Source: Apostichopus japonicus (lineage: Eukaryota; Echinodermata; Holothuroidea; Aspidochirotida; Stichopodidae). Taken from it: DNA of 64,000 nt. Numbering within the stretch: the stretch's first letter is position 1; the number at the start of each line of letters is the position of its first letter. Of the stretch, positions 1 through 11,020 are shown one piece after another. The translations under genes and the position numbers were made by a program. Below the pieces are notes generated by a model. It was not told the origin of the DNA, made no database searches, and worked only from the letters and a program-made list of their open reading frames with translations. The stretch lies in NCBI RefSeq assembly GCF_037975245.1, contig NC_092568.1, positions 24,039,501-24,103,500 on the forward strand, in the 5' to 3' direction.

Positions 1-528
1 CTGTCAAGGTTTGAAATAACAAATGACCTTATGACGGTAGTAAAAGCTGATTTATGATTATAGTGACCTCCAAGTTAACAATCATATGTCTCCTCCCCCT
101 TCTCACAAATGAAACATTTCTGCTGAGGAATACGCAAATTGCCCAATTCTGCCACACGAGTGGACATCACATTGCAAAATGATCATTGTTATTTCCGGTG
201 AACATTGTCATATAGAAGAAAATATTACGTCATTGTTGCGAATCTCTGGACAAGCTACATAATCATGCTATAGTACACCTTGGCATGTCTTTGTTCCAAC
301 TAGTGGAGATTGCTTATGCTTTTAACACTCAGGTCAGTAATATACAGCATGGTGCAAAAAGTAGTAAAATATTACTGCATTGGGTTATTGGGTCATTCAT
401 ATAGCAGTTGGAAGTCTGACCTCAATATATGACCGTTACTAGCAAATTTTCGAGCACAGCTACTTGACCCGGAAGTAATTGTTTCGCGCAAATCCGGTTC
501 TACGGACTTCGGTTCGCTACTTCCATGT

Positions 529-702
529 ATGGATGTAATCGGTAAAATTCGCAAGCATCCCAATGTCATTCGGGTTTACGAGTATCGTAGCTCGATAAAG
601 GATACTTTAGAGACTCAAATACGATCATTTCCGGAAAGAAACGAAGATTTTACCAATAGAACAGTGCATTTTCTTATCGACGACCAAAGCAAAAACATAA
701 AG
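529..702 (+). CDS. Exon-like reading frame near the left end of the 4.7-kb transposon
   Basis: 58 codons from ATG to a consensus donor AAAG|gtaagt at 703, phase 0; the frame then stops at 738. Composition is balanced and hydrophilic (starts MDVIGKIRKHPNVIRVYEYR, ends DDQSKNIK), unlike the AT-driven frames around it. Upstream at 469-476 is CCGGAAGT, an ETS-type promoter motif, in a locally CpG-containing stretch. I do not recognise the protein. It could be the first exon of the element's own gene or a captured host exon. No second exon was identified. Confidence 0.4.
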
Positions 703-2340
703 GTAAGTCAAATCGAGTCGACGTCTATCGTTATGTGACTTTCGCGTCTTAGACAACTTTTAACCGTAAAAATAGCATTTTTGTAATATATAAGCTTGAA
801 TCTTACTCATATTTTTCAGAAAAGTTGTAACTCCCCCGAAAAGTGTGATTTTTTGGTCAACGAAAATGGTGCTCCTATGTGGTTTTGGTTGCCCCTAATA
901 CATGTATCCTAACGTACATAATACACATATACACGAAAGCACCGTATCCTATAACGTGCAGCCTAGCGCTATATGTCGACTATGATGTAGCTAGTGCTAG
1001 ATTTGCAACGTCTTGTATTTTTCGTAATCTTTCTATTCGGCATAGATTCCCTTCATTTTTTTGCGTTAATATGGAAAAATCAGGGAGTTGATAAGTCACG
1101 GTACTACTTATGGCTACTAAATAGTTAAAATTTAAAAATTCGAGGGCATAGCGGACAGTAATATTACTAGTACAAGCCTAGCCTAGGCTAGCCTATAGGC
1201 CTAGTACTTTTGTATTTACTAAAGTAATATACTACGACAAGTTTTTACTACAGGTAGGCCCTAGCCTAGTTTTAGTAATACTAGAATACCTGCATAGTTT
1301 AGTCCAATTTTAATAACGGACTAAGGCTTATAACCTTTAGTTCTTCGCCTACGCCTTCTTGTCCTTGTGTAATAATTCTAAGGGGCCTGTTCTTGAAAAG
1401 ATTTGGACTGCATAAGATACAATTTAGTATTATTATTATTATACAAAAATTATTAGTAGTACAAGTAGACTGCCTTTGTACTATGTATAAGTTAAGATCA
1501 TGGCTTATTATGAGTTTTATTAAAGCTGGACTGGGTGAAAATTTCCTCCATCCTGGGATCGGAATCCATTTCAATGTCACTTTGTTACAAGTGTTCAAGA
1601 CCGTTATTAGATCCATGACTTAAGTCTAGGCCCAATTCCCTATGCTTAATATGTAGTTAGGTAGAGCAAGATACGTAACACAGAAATAAAACTACTGTAG
1701 CTTGCTTTATACTGCTTACACTTTATACTTGTTGCTATTACAGTTAGACCTACTGCTGGTACTTGAGAACAGTTGCACCTCATAGAGCCATGTAGTTGTA
1801 CATAGCTACTTATAATTCCAGGTGACTTAAACAATATCAGGGATCATTTTGTGACAACATGTTTTGCTGTTAACGAGAGTTTACAATCTTTTTATTGTTA
1901 AGTTGTTTTCTATGATAGGTACAGTAGTAGAAGTACTTAGTTAGTCATTCACGTACAGTCTTCCCTATGTGTGTGTGTGTGTCACACACAGATTTCTCCA
2001 AGGTGCTTTCCCATGTATATATGACCAAAAAAAAGTTATTCCCAAAAAGAAGAAAAGTTTCATTCACTATTAAATTTGTTTTGTTATGTATAATGACTAA
2101 CATTGCAAAATGCAGTTCCACTGGTATTAAGTATTAGCCCAGAGAGCTTCCAGAGTTTATTACATCCCCATGTTTATTATCCTCATATCTGAAGTCTTCA
2201 TATAAGAGTTTATTTATAGAAATCTGTTAATAAATGTAGTCTCACATTCTATTTAGTACTATATATCTTTAAGTTCCTAGCTCTGTTATATGTACCCGTA
2301 GTAAGAAGGAATGCAGCCTGTGGATCAGTTAAGTGCCTGT

Positions 2341-2546
2341 TGTTACAACTCTGCTCCAAACTATTGTTTGTTTAATCAGGTTGTATTATTAGTTTGCTAC
2401 CTTTAAGCAATTTTGTTTTCTATATATATGTAATTTACATTTTTCCTCAGTTTCTGTTATACTCTTATAGAAAGAACAAGTTGTGTGCAGCAACAGGCTG
2501 TAATATACTCAGCAGTCTCATGCCTATTCTCTAGCTAACTCGAACA
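2341..2546 (+). repeat. Candidate 5' LTR of a copia-type element
   Basis: 206 bp starting TGTTACAACTC and ending CTCGAACA, i.e. TGTT...AACA. It has a TATATATAT stretch near 2420 and lies directly before a GGTTATTGGCCCAG sequence, 141 bp ahead of the gag start. Length and ends suit copia LTRs. No second copy is in the window, so the boundaries are inferred. Confidence 0.45.
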
Positions 2547-2687
2547 GGTTATTGGCCCAGACACATACACTGGAAGTTAACTGTGTAGAATAGATTGTTG
2601 TTTGGAATTTATGTGCTGATTTTGGAACCATTTCTTGGGAAATGTCGGTACTTAAATTGGTTAATTTAGTCGTGACAACTGACCAAT

Positions 2688-3165
2688 ATGGCTGGAACAA
2701 CAGAAGATATGACGTGGAAAATTAACAAAATGGATGGCTCGAACTGGCTGACATGGAATTTCCAGATGAGACATTTGTTTCTTGCAAAAGGCCTGTGGGC
2801 TATGAGGATGGCTCAGGAAAGTTGGGGGTTACTGTATGTGAGAAGTAGAAGAGTGCAAACTTGAAAAAGACACAACTGGCATTTTTCACCATTGTGCTTG
2901 CAATAGCATCTAGTCAGCTGGAATTAATTACAACAAGTGACAAACCAAGTGATGCTTAGGATGCCTTGCGTACTCTGTTCGAAAAGGATTCTCTAACCAA
3001 CAAAATTCAGCTCAAGAAAAAGTACCTCAGAACTGAAATGGCAGAGGGCAAGTCAGTTGGAAATAATTTGAATTATATGAAAGGAATTATGGATCGTTGG
3101 GCTGCTATTGGTGCTCCTATTTCTGAAGAAGACCAGGTTGTTAAAGTTATATGTCAAGTTTGGAC
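2688..3165 (+). pseudogene. Ty1/copia-type gag, truncated and broken
   Basis: Starts MAGTTEDMTWKINKMDGSNW and continues LTWNFQMRHLFLAKGLW, the classic copia Gag N-terminus (UBN2/DUF4219-like). After a frame break near 2820 it resumes with LAFFTIVLAIASSQLELI, has an in-frame stop at 2957-2959, and then reads ALRTLFEKDSLTNKIQLKKK up to EEDQVVKVICQV, where similarity ends. There is no protease, integrase or reverse transcriptase after it. This is a dead 5' stub. Confidence 0.85.
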
Positions 3166-4661
3166 TTATTTATTTACTTTCTAGTTTCTACTCTTACCTT
3201 TTACTTTTATATATTTGTCTTTTAATTTTAATCTTATGCTATATGTCACAGGTATATCTCACCATTTCAAAGTTACAAAACTATCCATCCTGCCACCTGA
3301 ACTGTTGTTGCTATGTCATGCCTTCACTATGCCACCTTGAAATACCCCTTCCAGTCATAATGCACTTGACATTGTGTGTGATTTTTTTTCAGACAATATT
3401 ATTGTATGAAGTCTTCACAGTGTGAAGTGTGTTTCATTTCAAGAAGTATTCAAATTTTGTTAAGCTATTCCTTCCATTTGAACAAAGTATTTCACTTTGA
3501 AGTGATCGAAGTAATTTATATTTCATGCCCATATTTTCACAGGACATTAAAACATGTTCTTTCATGGAGAGTGTCACACCAAATGTTTTTGTTTTCTTTT
3601 TTCTGTTGCTTAAAGTGCCTTATTGTTACAGTTATAAAATCAATAAAAGACCAGGCAACTCTATTTCCACTGTTGACTAATGTTCTACTATGCATGTGCA
3701 AAAGAAAAAGAAAACAGCCCTACTCAAAATATTTGGTCAGAGTATCCATAGAACGTAATGTATCCAAACACGTCCTGTGTACTGAAAGTCCGCTATTAAT
3801 TAAAGTCCCCATATGTGGCAAAACCACCTCATCCCTCCAAAATACCCTAACTCTTCCCAAAGCTGGTGAACACCACACCCATCCCAAAGCTGGGAAACTC
3901 AAAACCCTTCCCCAAATCCGCTAAGCACCACATTCCCTCCCCCAAAACCCCTAAAAACACCACACCCCTCCCCTAAACAACACACCCCTACCCAAGCCAC
4001 AGTACTTAACTCCAATATTGACAAGTGGTTATGTAGTGTGATACATGAACCAAACAAGGATTGGTATTGACTGGAAAACTGTTAACTGATATTTATTGAT
4101 GAATATAAGCAACAGATGAGTACCCAGCTTTGCAGAATCTCACTGAGTAAGGGCTACTGTGGAATTATGGTAAGTGGGTAAGTATAAATCATTTGGTATT
4201 GTAGGTATAAATCATTCGGAATTGTTGGAAGTTGCTTAGAAAACAACTAGAAATAAGGTTTGGCCTAGGCCATGTTACCGTTGTATATTCGACATGTGGT
4301 ATGACCCCTGCAGTTTTGACAACAGACTCAGGAAAATTTGTGTTACCTTAATAGTTACCACCATTAATTTAGCTAGAAAGGAAACACCATCTCCCTTGCC
4401 TCCTCCCCATTTTGTCTCTCTTACCCCTCCCATACGCAGCTCTCAGTAATTTCACATTTTACCTAATCATATATTAGAATTTGGGACAAAATTTCTTCCA
4501 AACCTTAGCACAACTTAAATTACGCCACAAAACCTAACATTCCTAATAGACCGTACACTAAAGGAATGGGTTCCACTACATTGAAAACGATTTGAGTGAA
4601 GTCTTGTCGGTAGTAGCCCATAGCATGCAAACGGCTTGGCGAAAGTCTACCTAATTTCAAA

Positions 4662-4841
4662 ATGGCGGCGACAGCAACAAAATCGCCGAGTCGAGGTAAT
4701 CGTTTTGTGACTGGCCGTCTTAGACAACCATTTCACCGAAACTTTACAGCATCATGTAGGAGAGTACAAGATCCACAAATGGGAGAACTTTTTTGCTGTA
4801 ACTCTCTTTCGTTGGTTCGTTTTGACCTATTTTGTGTCAGT
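4662..4841 (+). CDS. Exon-like reading frame near the right end of the 4.7-kb transposon
   Basis: The ATG lies in TTCAAAATGGCGGCGACAGC, which is a near-perfect YY1-type initiator as found at many animal gene starts. The frame starts MAATATKSPSRGNRFVTGRL, is rich in basic and polar residues, and stops after 60 codons; a gtaatc donor candidate follows SPSR. Protein not recognised. It may be a promoter and first exon carried by the transposon. Confidence 0.3.
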
Positions 4842-6252
4842 TAGAAATACATGTGTGAGGACGAAGTTGGATTGCAATCGTTGTTTCATAGGTTTTCGTT
4901 GATTTTTTCTCGGGTATCTTTGCCCTACCATACATTGGAATTACTTTTAATCCATTCTGTGAGATTCCGGTAAGTTGTAAACTATCAATGTCTGTAAATT
5001 CTGTGAGTGAAACGTAGGACCGACTTTACGTAAAATGCGGGCAAATTCAAATTTAATGATATGCGTGATCGTTGATCATTCTTCGAGGTCACGGGGTCAG
5101 ACTCCCAACTGTATAGTAGGTAGTACATTCAACAAATTGTAAACATGTTTTTTGTTATTCCAATGATGAAATTGCCTTCATTTATAATTCTCTCCTCCCA
5201 GAGGATAAATATATCTCTCTGTCTGGATTTGATCGATGTTTGACTGAAAACTGCCAAGTACTATATGTACCTCAATGAGTAATTAAGTTTAAAAAAACAG
5301 TGACTGTGATATTATGCAACCAGTGGAAATGTTTGAGAGATACATCATAACTTCACAGTCAGTTCTAAAAATAGCTGGAGGTTATGAAACAATTTACATA
5401 ACAATTGAATTTAGAAATAGAAAAAGGAAAAACAAACAACTTCTGAACCTGGAATGGTACAGATGCTAGAGAACATTAGCTACTGAACAAAACAAAACAA
5501 AAACAGCTAGCAATGATCTTGTTCTGCTAATAGATTATATCACCGTTTAAAATATTGTGTCAGGGGCATGAGATTTTGTCAATATATTATGGTACCGGTG
5601 ATGTCGTAGTGCTACTATTTCAATATGGATGTATACAAACACCAAAATTCTCAAAGGCCACCTTTTGCAGTGCTTGCATGGGGGGGGGGTCTTTTGTTTC
5701 AGACATAGTAATTAACATATATATCAGAATGGGAAACTCTGGATTTGTGTGACTGACTTCCTTGCTTTCCAGCAGTATAGAATTTATCCTGATTGGTTCA
5801 TAGGAAACTATATCGTTTTTATTATTAGTTGGAAGTGAACTGTACCCATTGCAATTTCAAATCTTTTAGTCTTTCTGACACTATCATTGAATTGTATTCT
5901 GTCTTTGCTTTTTCATTTAAGGCAACATTACATTACAGAGCCTCATATCTATTCCTTTTACTCTTTCCGGTGCAATAATGAGCTGAAGTGAGAGAAACAT
6001 TTTCAGCTTCCTATGGCTTCATCATAGAGACCAAACTTCAACTTACTGTTTCTCATCTAAGACTTTCTTTGTTTTCTTAGCTTGAAAGGAAAGGGATTTG
6101 TAAAAGAGTTACCTTTCCAATTATCTTGCTTTACTCACATTCAAAGAATGTTCATGATCCGTCTTGGGAGGTTAAAGAGAAAGGCTCGTCCTAACCATTT
6201 TAAGTAGACTTTCCTATTCAACTTGAAAAATGAACTATGCTTATATGGTAAC

Positions 6253-7258
6253 CAGGGGCGTAGCGAGCGGGGGGGTGTGGGGGGTGTCACACCCCCCAAT
6301 AATTTGGTCGCTGTCGGCAAATTTTGGGTCTGTCGGCAAAAGGAGAAAAGGTGAAGAGAGCGGAAGGGGAAGAAAGAAGGAAAGCTGAATAGAAAAAGGA
6401 GAACGGGAGCTTCTTCCGTGCCAAATTTGACTTAAAATATGCACCAGATTGCATCTAAGGACGTTCAAACTAATTTTTCCAAAGGGGAGGGGTAGACCCC
6501 CTACCCTTAGACCCCTCCCCCATTTCAGTCACCCCTTCCAGATCCGTCGGCAAATCAAATTTGACTTAAAATATGCACCAGATTGCATCTAAGGACGTTT
6601 CAAAACTAAAAATTTTCCAAAGGGGAGGGGGACACCCCCTCCCCTTAGACCCCTCCCCCATTTCAGTCACCACTTCCAGAACCGTCAGCAAATCAAATTT
6701 GACTTAAAATATACATCAGATTGCATCTAAGGACGTTTCAAAACTAAAAATTAGACCCCTCCCCCATTTCAGTCACCACTTCCAGATCCGTCGGCAAATC
6801 AAATTCGACTTAAAATATACACCAGATTGCATCTAAGGGCGTTTCAAAACTAAAAATTTTCCAATGGGGACGGGGACACCACCTCCCCTTAGACCCCTCC
6901 CCCATTTCAGTCACCACTTCCAGATCCGTCGCAAATCAAATTTGACTTAAAATATGCACCAGATTGCATCTAAGGACGTTTCAAAACTAAAAAATTTCCA
7001 AAGGGGAGGGGGACACCACCTCCACTTAGACCCCTCCCCCATTTCAGTCACCACTTCCAGATCCGTCGGCAAATCAAATTTGACTTAAAATATGCACCAG
7101 ATTGCATCTAAGGACGTCTCAAAACTAAAAAATTGCCAAAGGGGAGGGGACACCCCCTCCCCTTACACCCCTCCCCCATTTCAGTCACCACTTCCAGATC
7201 CGTCGGCAAATCAAATTCTCCACACCCCCCCAACAAAAACCCCTTCGCTACGCCCCTG
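6253..7258. mobile_element. hAT-type element with internal minisatellite
   Basis: 1006 bp. The left end CAGGGGCGTAGCGA and right end TCGCTACGCCCCTG are perfect inverted repeats over 14 bp. The exact 8-bp target duplication ATGGTAAC lies at 6245-6252 and 7259-7266. The matching site in duplication copy 2 (about 12549) is empty. The interior is mostly a minisatellite. No transposase; a non-autonomous hAT element. Confidence 0.92.
6424..7216. repeat. Minisatellite of about 137 bp inside the hAT-type element
   Basis: About six units, each with TTGACTTAAAATATGCACCA, TCTAAGGACGTTTCAAAACT, a GGGGAGGGG run and CCCATTTCAGTCACCACTTC. Starts lie near 6427, 6560, 6699, 6805, 6940 and 7080; the third unit is about 30 bp shorter. 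Confidence 0.93.
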
Positions 7259-9637
7259 ATGGTAACACACTTTTGAGTGCGTGTTTCAACAGCATTATTC
7301 CTCCCCTTTACTAGTGACGATCCATATCCTTGATATAAAGAAGTTATCTTTAAGAAAATGTTACAATGATTCTAATTGGTTGAAATTTGCTACCAGACAA
7401 GACAGTTGGCAGATCAGGAGTTCTGATATATTTGTTTGAAGGAAATCACTCCAAATCATGGCAGTGTCTACACACTGACTTCATAGGAACTGATATGCAA
7501 ACATTTTTTTTTTTACAAAGAAACAAAGCAAATATTTTACTATCAACATTCTTATCTTAAGGGATAGGCTAGATCAAAAATTACGCACAAGTTAAAACAA
7601 CCCCTAGCAGAGAATAAAAGTCCATTCCTCCTCACAAAATTATTGCGTTCGGATAACATGTCACCCAAATCAACAAATTTGCTTGTCAAATGCATAGCAA
7701 AATCATGTAAAAAGTTTAAGCTGGTTTTGGGTATTACTTCTGCCATGTTGCTTTATTTATATTTGACAACAATTCTGCATGTCATCTTGATATCTGCAAT
7801 GAATCATTAATGAAGCATTCACTGATTAATGTTCATATTGTGAATTAATGTTAGATATTAGTCTTCAGTAGTATGATCAATCATTTAATCCTTATTTCGA
7901 GTGATACTCACACAAGATTTAGTGAGTTTGCCAGAAATTGGAATCCAAATGAAGACAAAAGTTGCTTTAATGAGATGAGAGGAATAATTTATCAGGTATC
8001 ACATAAGAAAATGCAAATATATATTTATAAAAAATGGGCAGATATGTATGGCAGAGTTTGTAGTCTAAAAGTATATTGCTTTCAGTATTTTCTGAGAAAC
8101 AGAATTCATAAACCTGATAACTGCTACATAATTTGTTAACACTAAGTTATTCCCAGAGATGTAAGGCTGAAAAGGCACATTAGAGAAAACATTGCCATTA
8201 TGGCAAGGTCACTATACATCAAACTTGTCAGTCTTGTTTCATCAGTGACTGTATATCTAGCCACATATTGATCTACAAGACACTCCAGTACTTACACAAT
8301 GTGTATACAGTCAAACTCTGTACTTATAATGACTGCAATAAGCATTCAGTTTTTCATCTCAAACGGCTAAAATTTTACACTTCTTTTGTCATGAGGTACA
8401 CATACAAAACTAACTGTGATTATATAAAGTAACATAAATCCTTACTTTGTACAAATTCTAAAAAGCAAAGCTAAGTAACTTATTCTGATTTGTCAATTTA
8501 TGATCTTATAATACTGGTAGTGTTTCCCTTCGGCTGATGAGAAAACTGTTTCTAGCACCTGGAAGTTATTTGAATAACAGGTGAAAACTGTAAGAAAACT
8601 CTGAGCCTGAAAAGAGCTACCAAGAGCTGGTATTAACAGAGGTACAGGTGTAAAATGAGTACGTTAAGAGAATTATGAATGTTAATTATACACTGAATTT
8701 GCATAATTGTGAATCTTTTTGTTGTCTCACAATTGCCAGACTGATAAATCTTGGGAAAGAAGCCAATCAAGGTGCTAAATTTGAAATTTATAAAGCACTA
8801 CCAATGAGTGAAGTCACACAACTTTTGATATTTCTGTTTGTATATTAATAGTGAAATTATGTAGTGTTGCGAGAGACAATTATGGTGTTGAAAATTTTCC
8901 TTTTTTAACAAAGAAAATTTGTAAATATCTTTCAGAGGTAATAAGCAAACTTGGTAATGATTAATGAAATTATAGTAATGAAAAAACATTGAAAAATGTA
9001 TGCACTGACTAATTATATGGTCCTGTATTTTGTCATTTTTCAACTTACTTTAAGTCTGCAAGTCTTGCAAATGGAAAATTAAAAAAAAAATATAAAAAAA
9101 ACACATTGATCATTCAAGCAGGATTAATTTTTCTTACAGCTGTCTGTGAAAGTGTTTCCTCATTTGTAAGTATCTCTGTTTATAATGATGAGTGCATATA
9201 GGTTTATTTCTCCTAATATTTCAGCTTCATAGAAGCATTAATTATTATGTAGCAAAGGAGATACAGGCAGATAACCTAATGTATAAATACATTGATACCT
9301 CAAGAACTTGGATGTACATGCCTCCATGTACTTGTTTGTTTGTTTGTTTTCACTACAAACACACATGTATTGTATTTTCTGCACTCAGTTGTTAAGGTAC
9401 ATCCTTTTTTGCAGTAGGCTACACACACTCAATATAATAAATTTTAAAAAACAATGAAGCTTGAATGCATTGTAATTAGATGAAGAGGGACATATTAACA
9501 CAATGATGGCAAGAAAGCAAAAAAGTGAGCTCTGGACATTTTAGTATTACAGTATTAGGCTATTGCAAAACTAAACAAAAAAGAGTAAAGAATTTTTGTT
9601 GGAAATGAGGATTCAACATTGTAAGCTAAAGAATCAA

Positions 9638-11020
9638 ATTTAACCAGGGGTTAAACTCTTTTTGATTTGATTTGTCTGTCAAATGTGGCATGCTATTGGA
9701 TGAACTGTTCCAGTTCATCTACTCCAAGGCTGGACACCAAATTGATCTGACTGACCGCAGTATTAAAGATTGTAGTACCGAATCCATGTGACGCAACTTG
9801 ACCTTAAGATGAACCTAGCTACCCATGCCAAAATAAATGGAAATATGATATGAAATGGCCTGATCAGATAGTTCTCTATGTTGTTATCTGTTTTGTTGAA
9901 ATATTCCGTCACAAGTACTGTAGAAGCCTAGGATAGATCTATATATTCCAATTTATCAAAGTTTGTACATATTTCATGTTTTTGCCTCCTGCTTTTGAAA
10001 GCCTTCTCACTGACGCCAGACAATATTCTCTCTGGCAACACTTTGCCGACCAGTAATCTATTCAATCATGACAAACAGATTTCTGCTTTGATATTTTAAG
10101 TAGTTTATGTACATTGCACTAATGTGGGGATTATCTATCTACAATTATACTGGTCTAAAAAAAATTGTTATGTTTGAGAAGTGAGATCCAATAGTTCACT
10201 GTTCAGTATATAATCACAAACTGTTCTTCATTCCAAATATTGTGTTATTATATGATTCACATTTTATTTTGCTTGTCTACATATCCACAAATGTTGTAAA
10301 GTGCATTACCTGAACGAAAGAGTAACAATATATATTTGCTTTGGATTTAATTTAAGCAAACTGCTTGCAAAGAAAGAATTTATGTGGTATAACTGGGAAG
10401 TTGCCAGTTAGATGCAACTCCCTGGTATAACATGGTAATATGCTATACAAATCAAAAAGATGTATAGCAATTCTGTACACATTTAATCACCTAGTCTTTT
10501 CCCTATTTCATGAGACCCAAACTTCATAAGCATTCAAATGGCTGCACAAAATGTGAATGTCACTGACTGCATAATGCCCCGGCCAAGTTGTGTGATGACA
10601 CTATTATCTGTTACAGTTTGTCCATCTGAAGATACTGCAGGCAATAGCATTAACCAAACAGGTACTGTTTCTTTTATAAGTATATAATGGTTATTAACAT
10701 TCCACACATCCACACACACACAGCTATAGAATAGTATGTATATGATTCTGTGTTTGTTGTAGTACTAGTAGCCATGGGTTAAGGTTCCTATTGGTTTATG
10801 AATTGTTCATTAACTCTGTGACAAGTTGGGTGTGGTTTATAATTTAATTTGATAAGATATCAAGCAAAAATTAAGACCATGCAATATTAAACATCAACCT
10901 TAAATGAAAGGTGTAGCTATAGTATCAGCATTAAAAACAGTCACCTAATTAATTTAAGCAAATATGCATGCAGCCGACACCAAAAGAAGCTACCAGCAGA
11001 TATCGCCAAGTTCGATTGGC
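9638..11020. other. Spacer between the two duplication copies
   Basis: 1383 bp of non-duplicated AT-rich sequence. The minus strand has a 61-codon open frame at 10534-10719, without recognised similarity or clear splice signals. No gene called. Confidence 0.6.

Larger units (their letters stand above)
405..5111. mobile_element. 4.7-kb DNA transposon, superfamily not assigned
   Basis: 4707 bp. The left end CAGTTGGAAGTCTGACC and right end GGTCAGACTCCCAACTG are inverted repeats with one mismatch in 17. The exact 5-bp target duplication TATAG lies at 400-404 and 5112-5116; the paralogous site at about 11420 has a single TATAG and no insert. No transposase domain is recognisable in any frame. Contents: a promoter-like stretch and exon-like frame at 529-702, CCTAGG-rich sequence at 1160-1280, a copia LTR/gag stub at 2341-3165, a C-rich degenerate repeat at 3830-3995, and a second exon-like frame at 4662. 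A 5-bp duplication is seen in Transib and some hAT-related groups, but the ends do not let me choose. Confidence 0.88.
1..9637. repeat. Tandem segmental duplication, copy 1 (interrupted by two insertions)
   Basis: Positions 1-404, 5112-6252 and 7259-9637 match 11021-14935 with only scattered substitutions and short indels. Removing the two elements and their target duplications leaves about 3.9 kb, the same as copy 2. The left edge coincides with the window start, so it may extend further. No gene is evident; small reading frames in it are not preserved in copy 2. Confidence 0.93.

Noticed and set aside
3406-3924. 172-codon frame, the second longest in the window
   Set aside because: The sequence is Phe/Ser/Leu/Ile-rich, driven by AT content, and then runs into a C-rich degenerate repeat. 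No domain or splice context supports it.
7552-7746. Minus-strand frame starting MAEVIPKTS in duplication copy 1
   Set aside because: The paralogous copy near 12850-13040 has a 2-bp deletion that breaks the frame, so it is not conserved.
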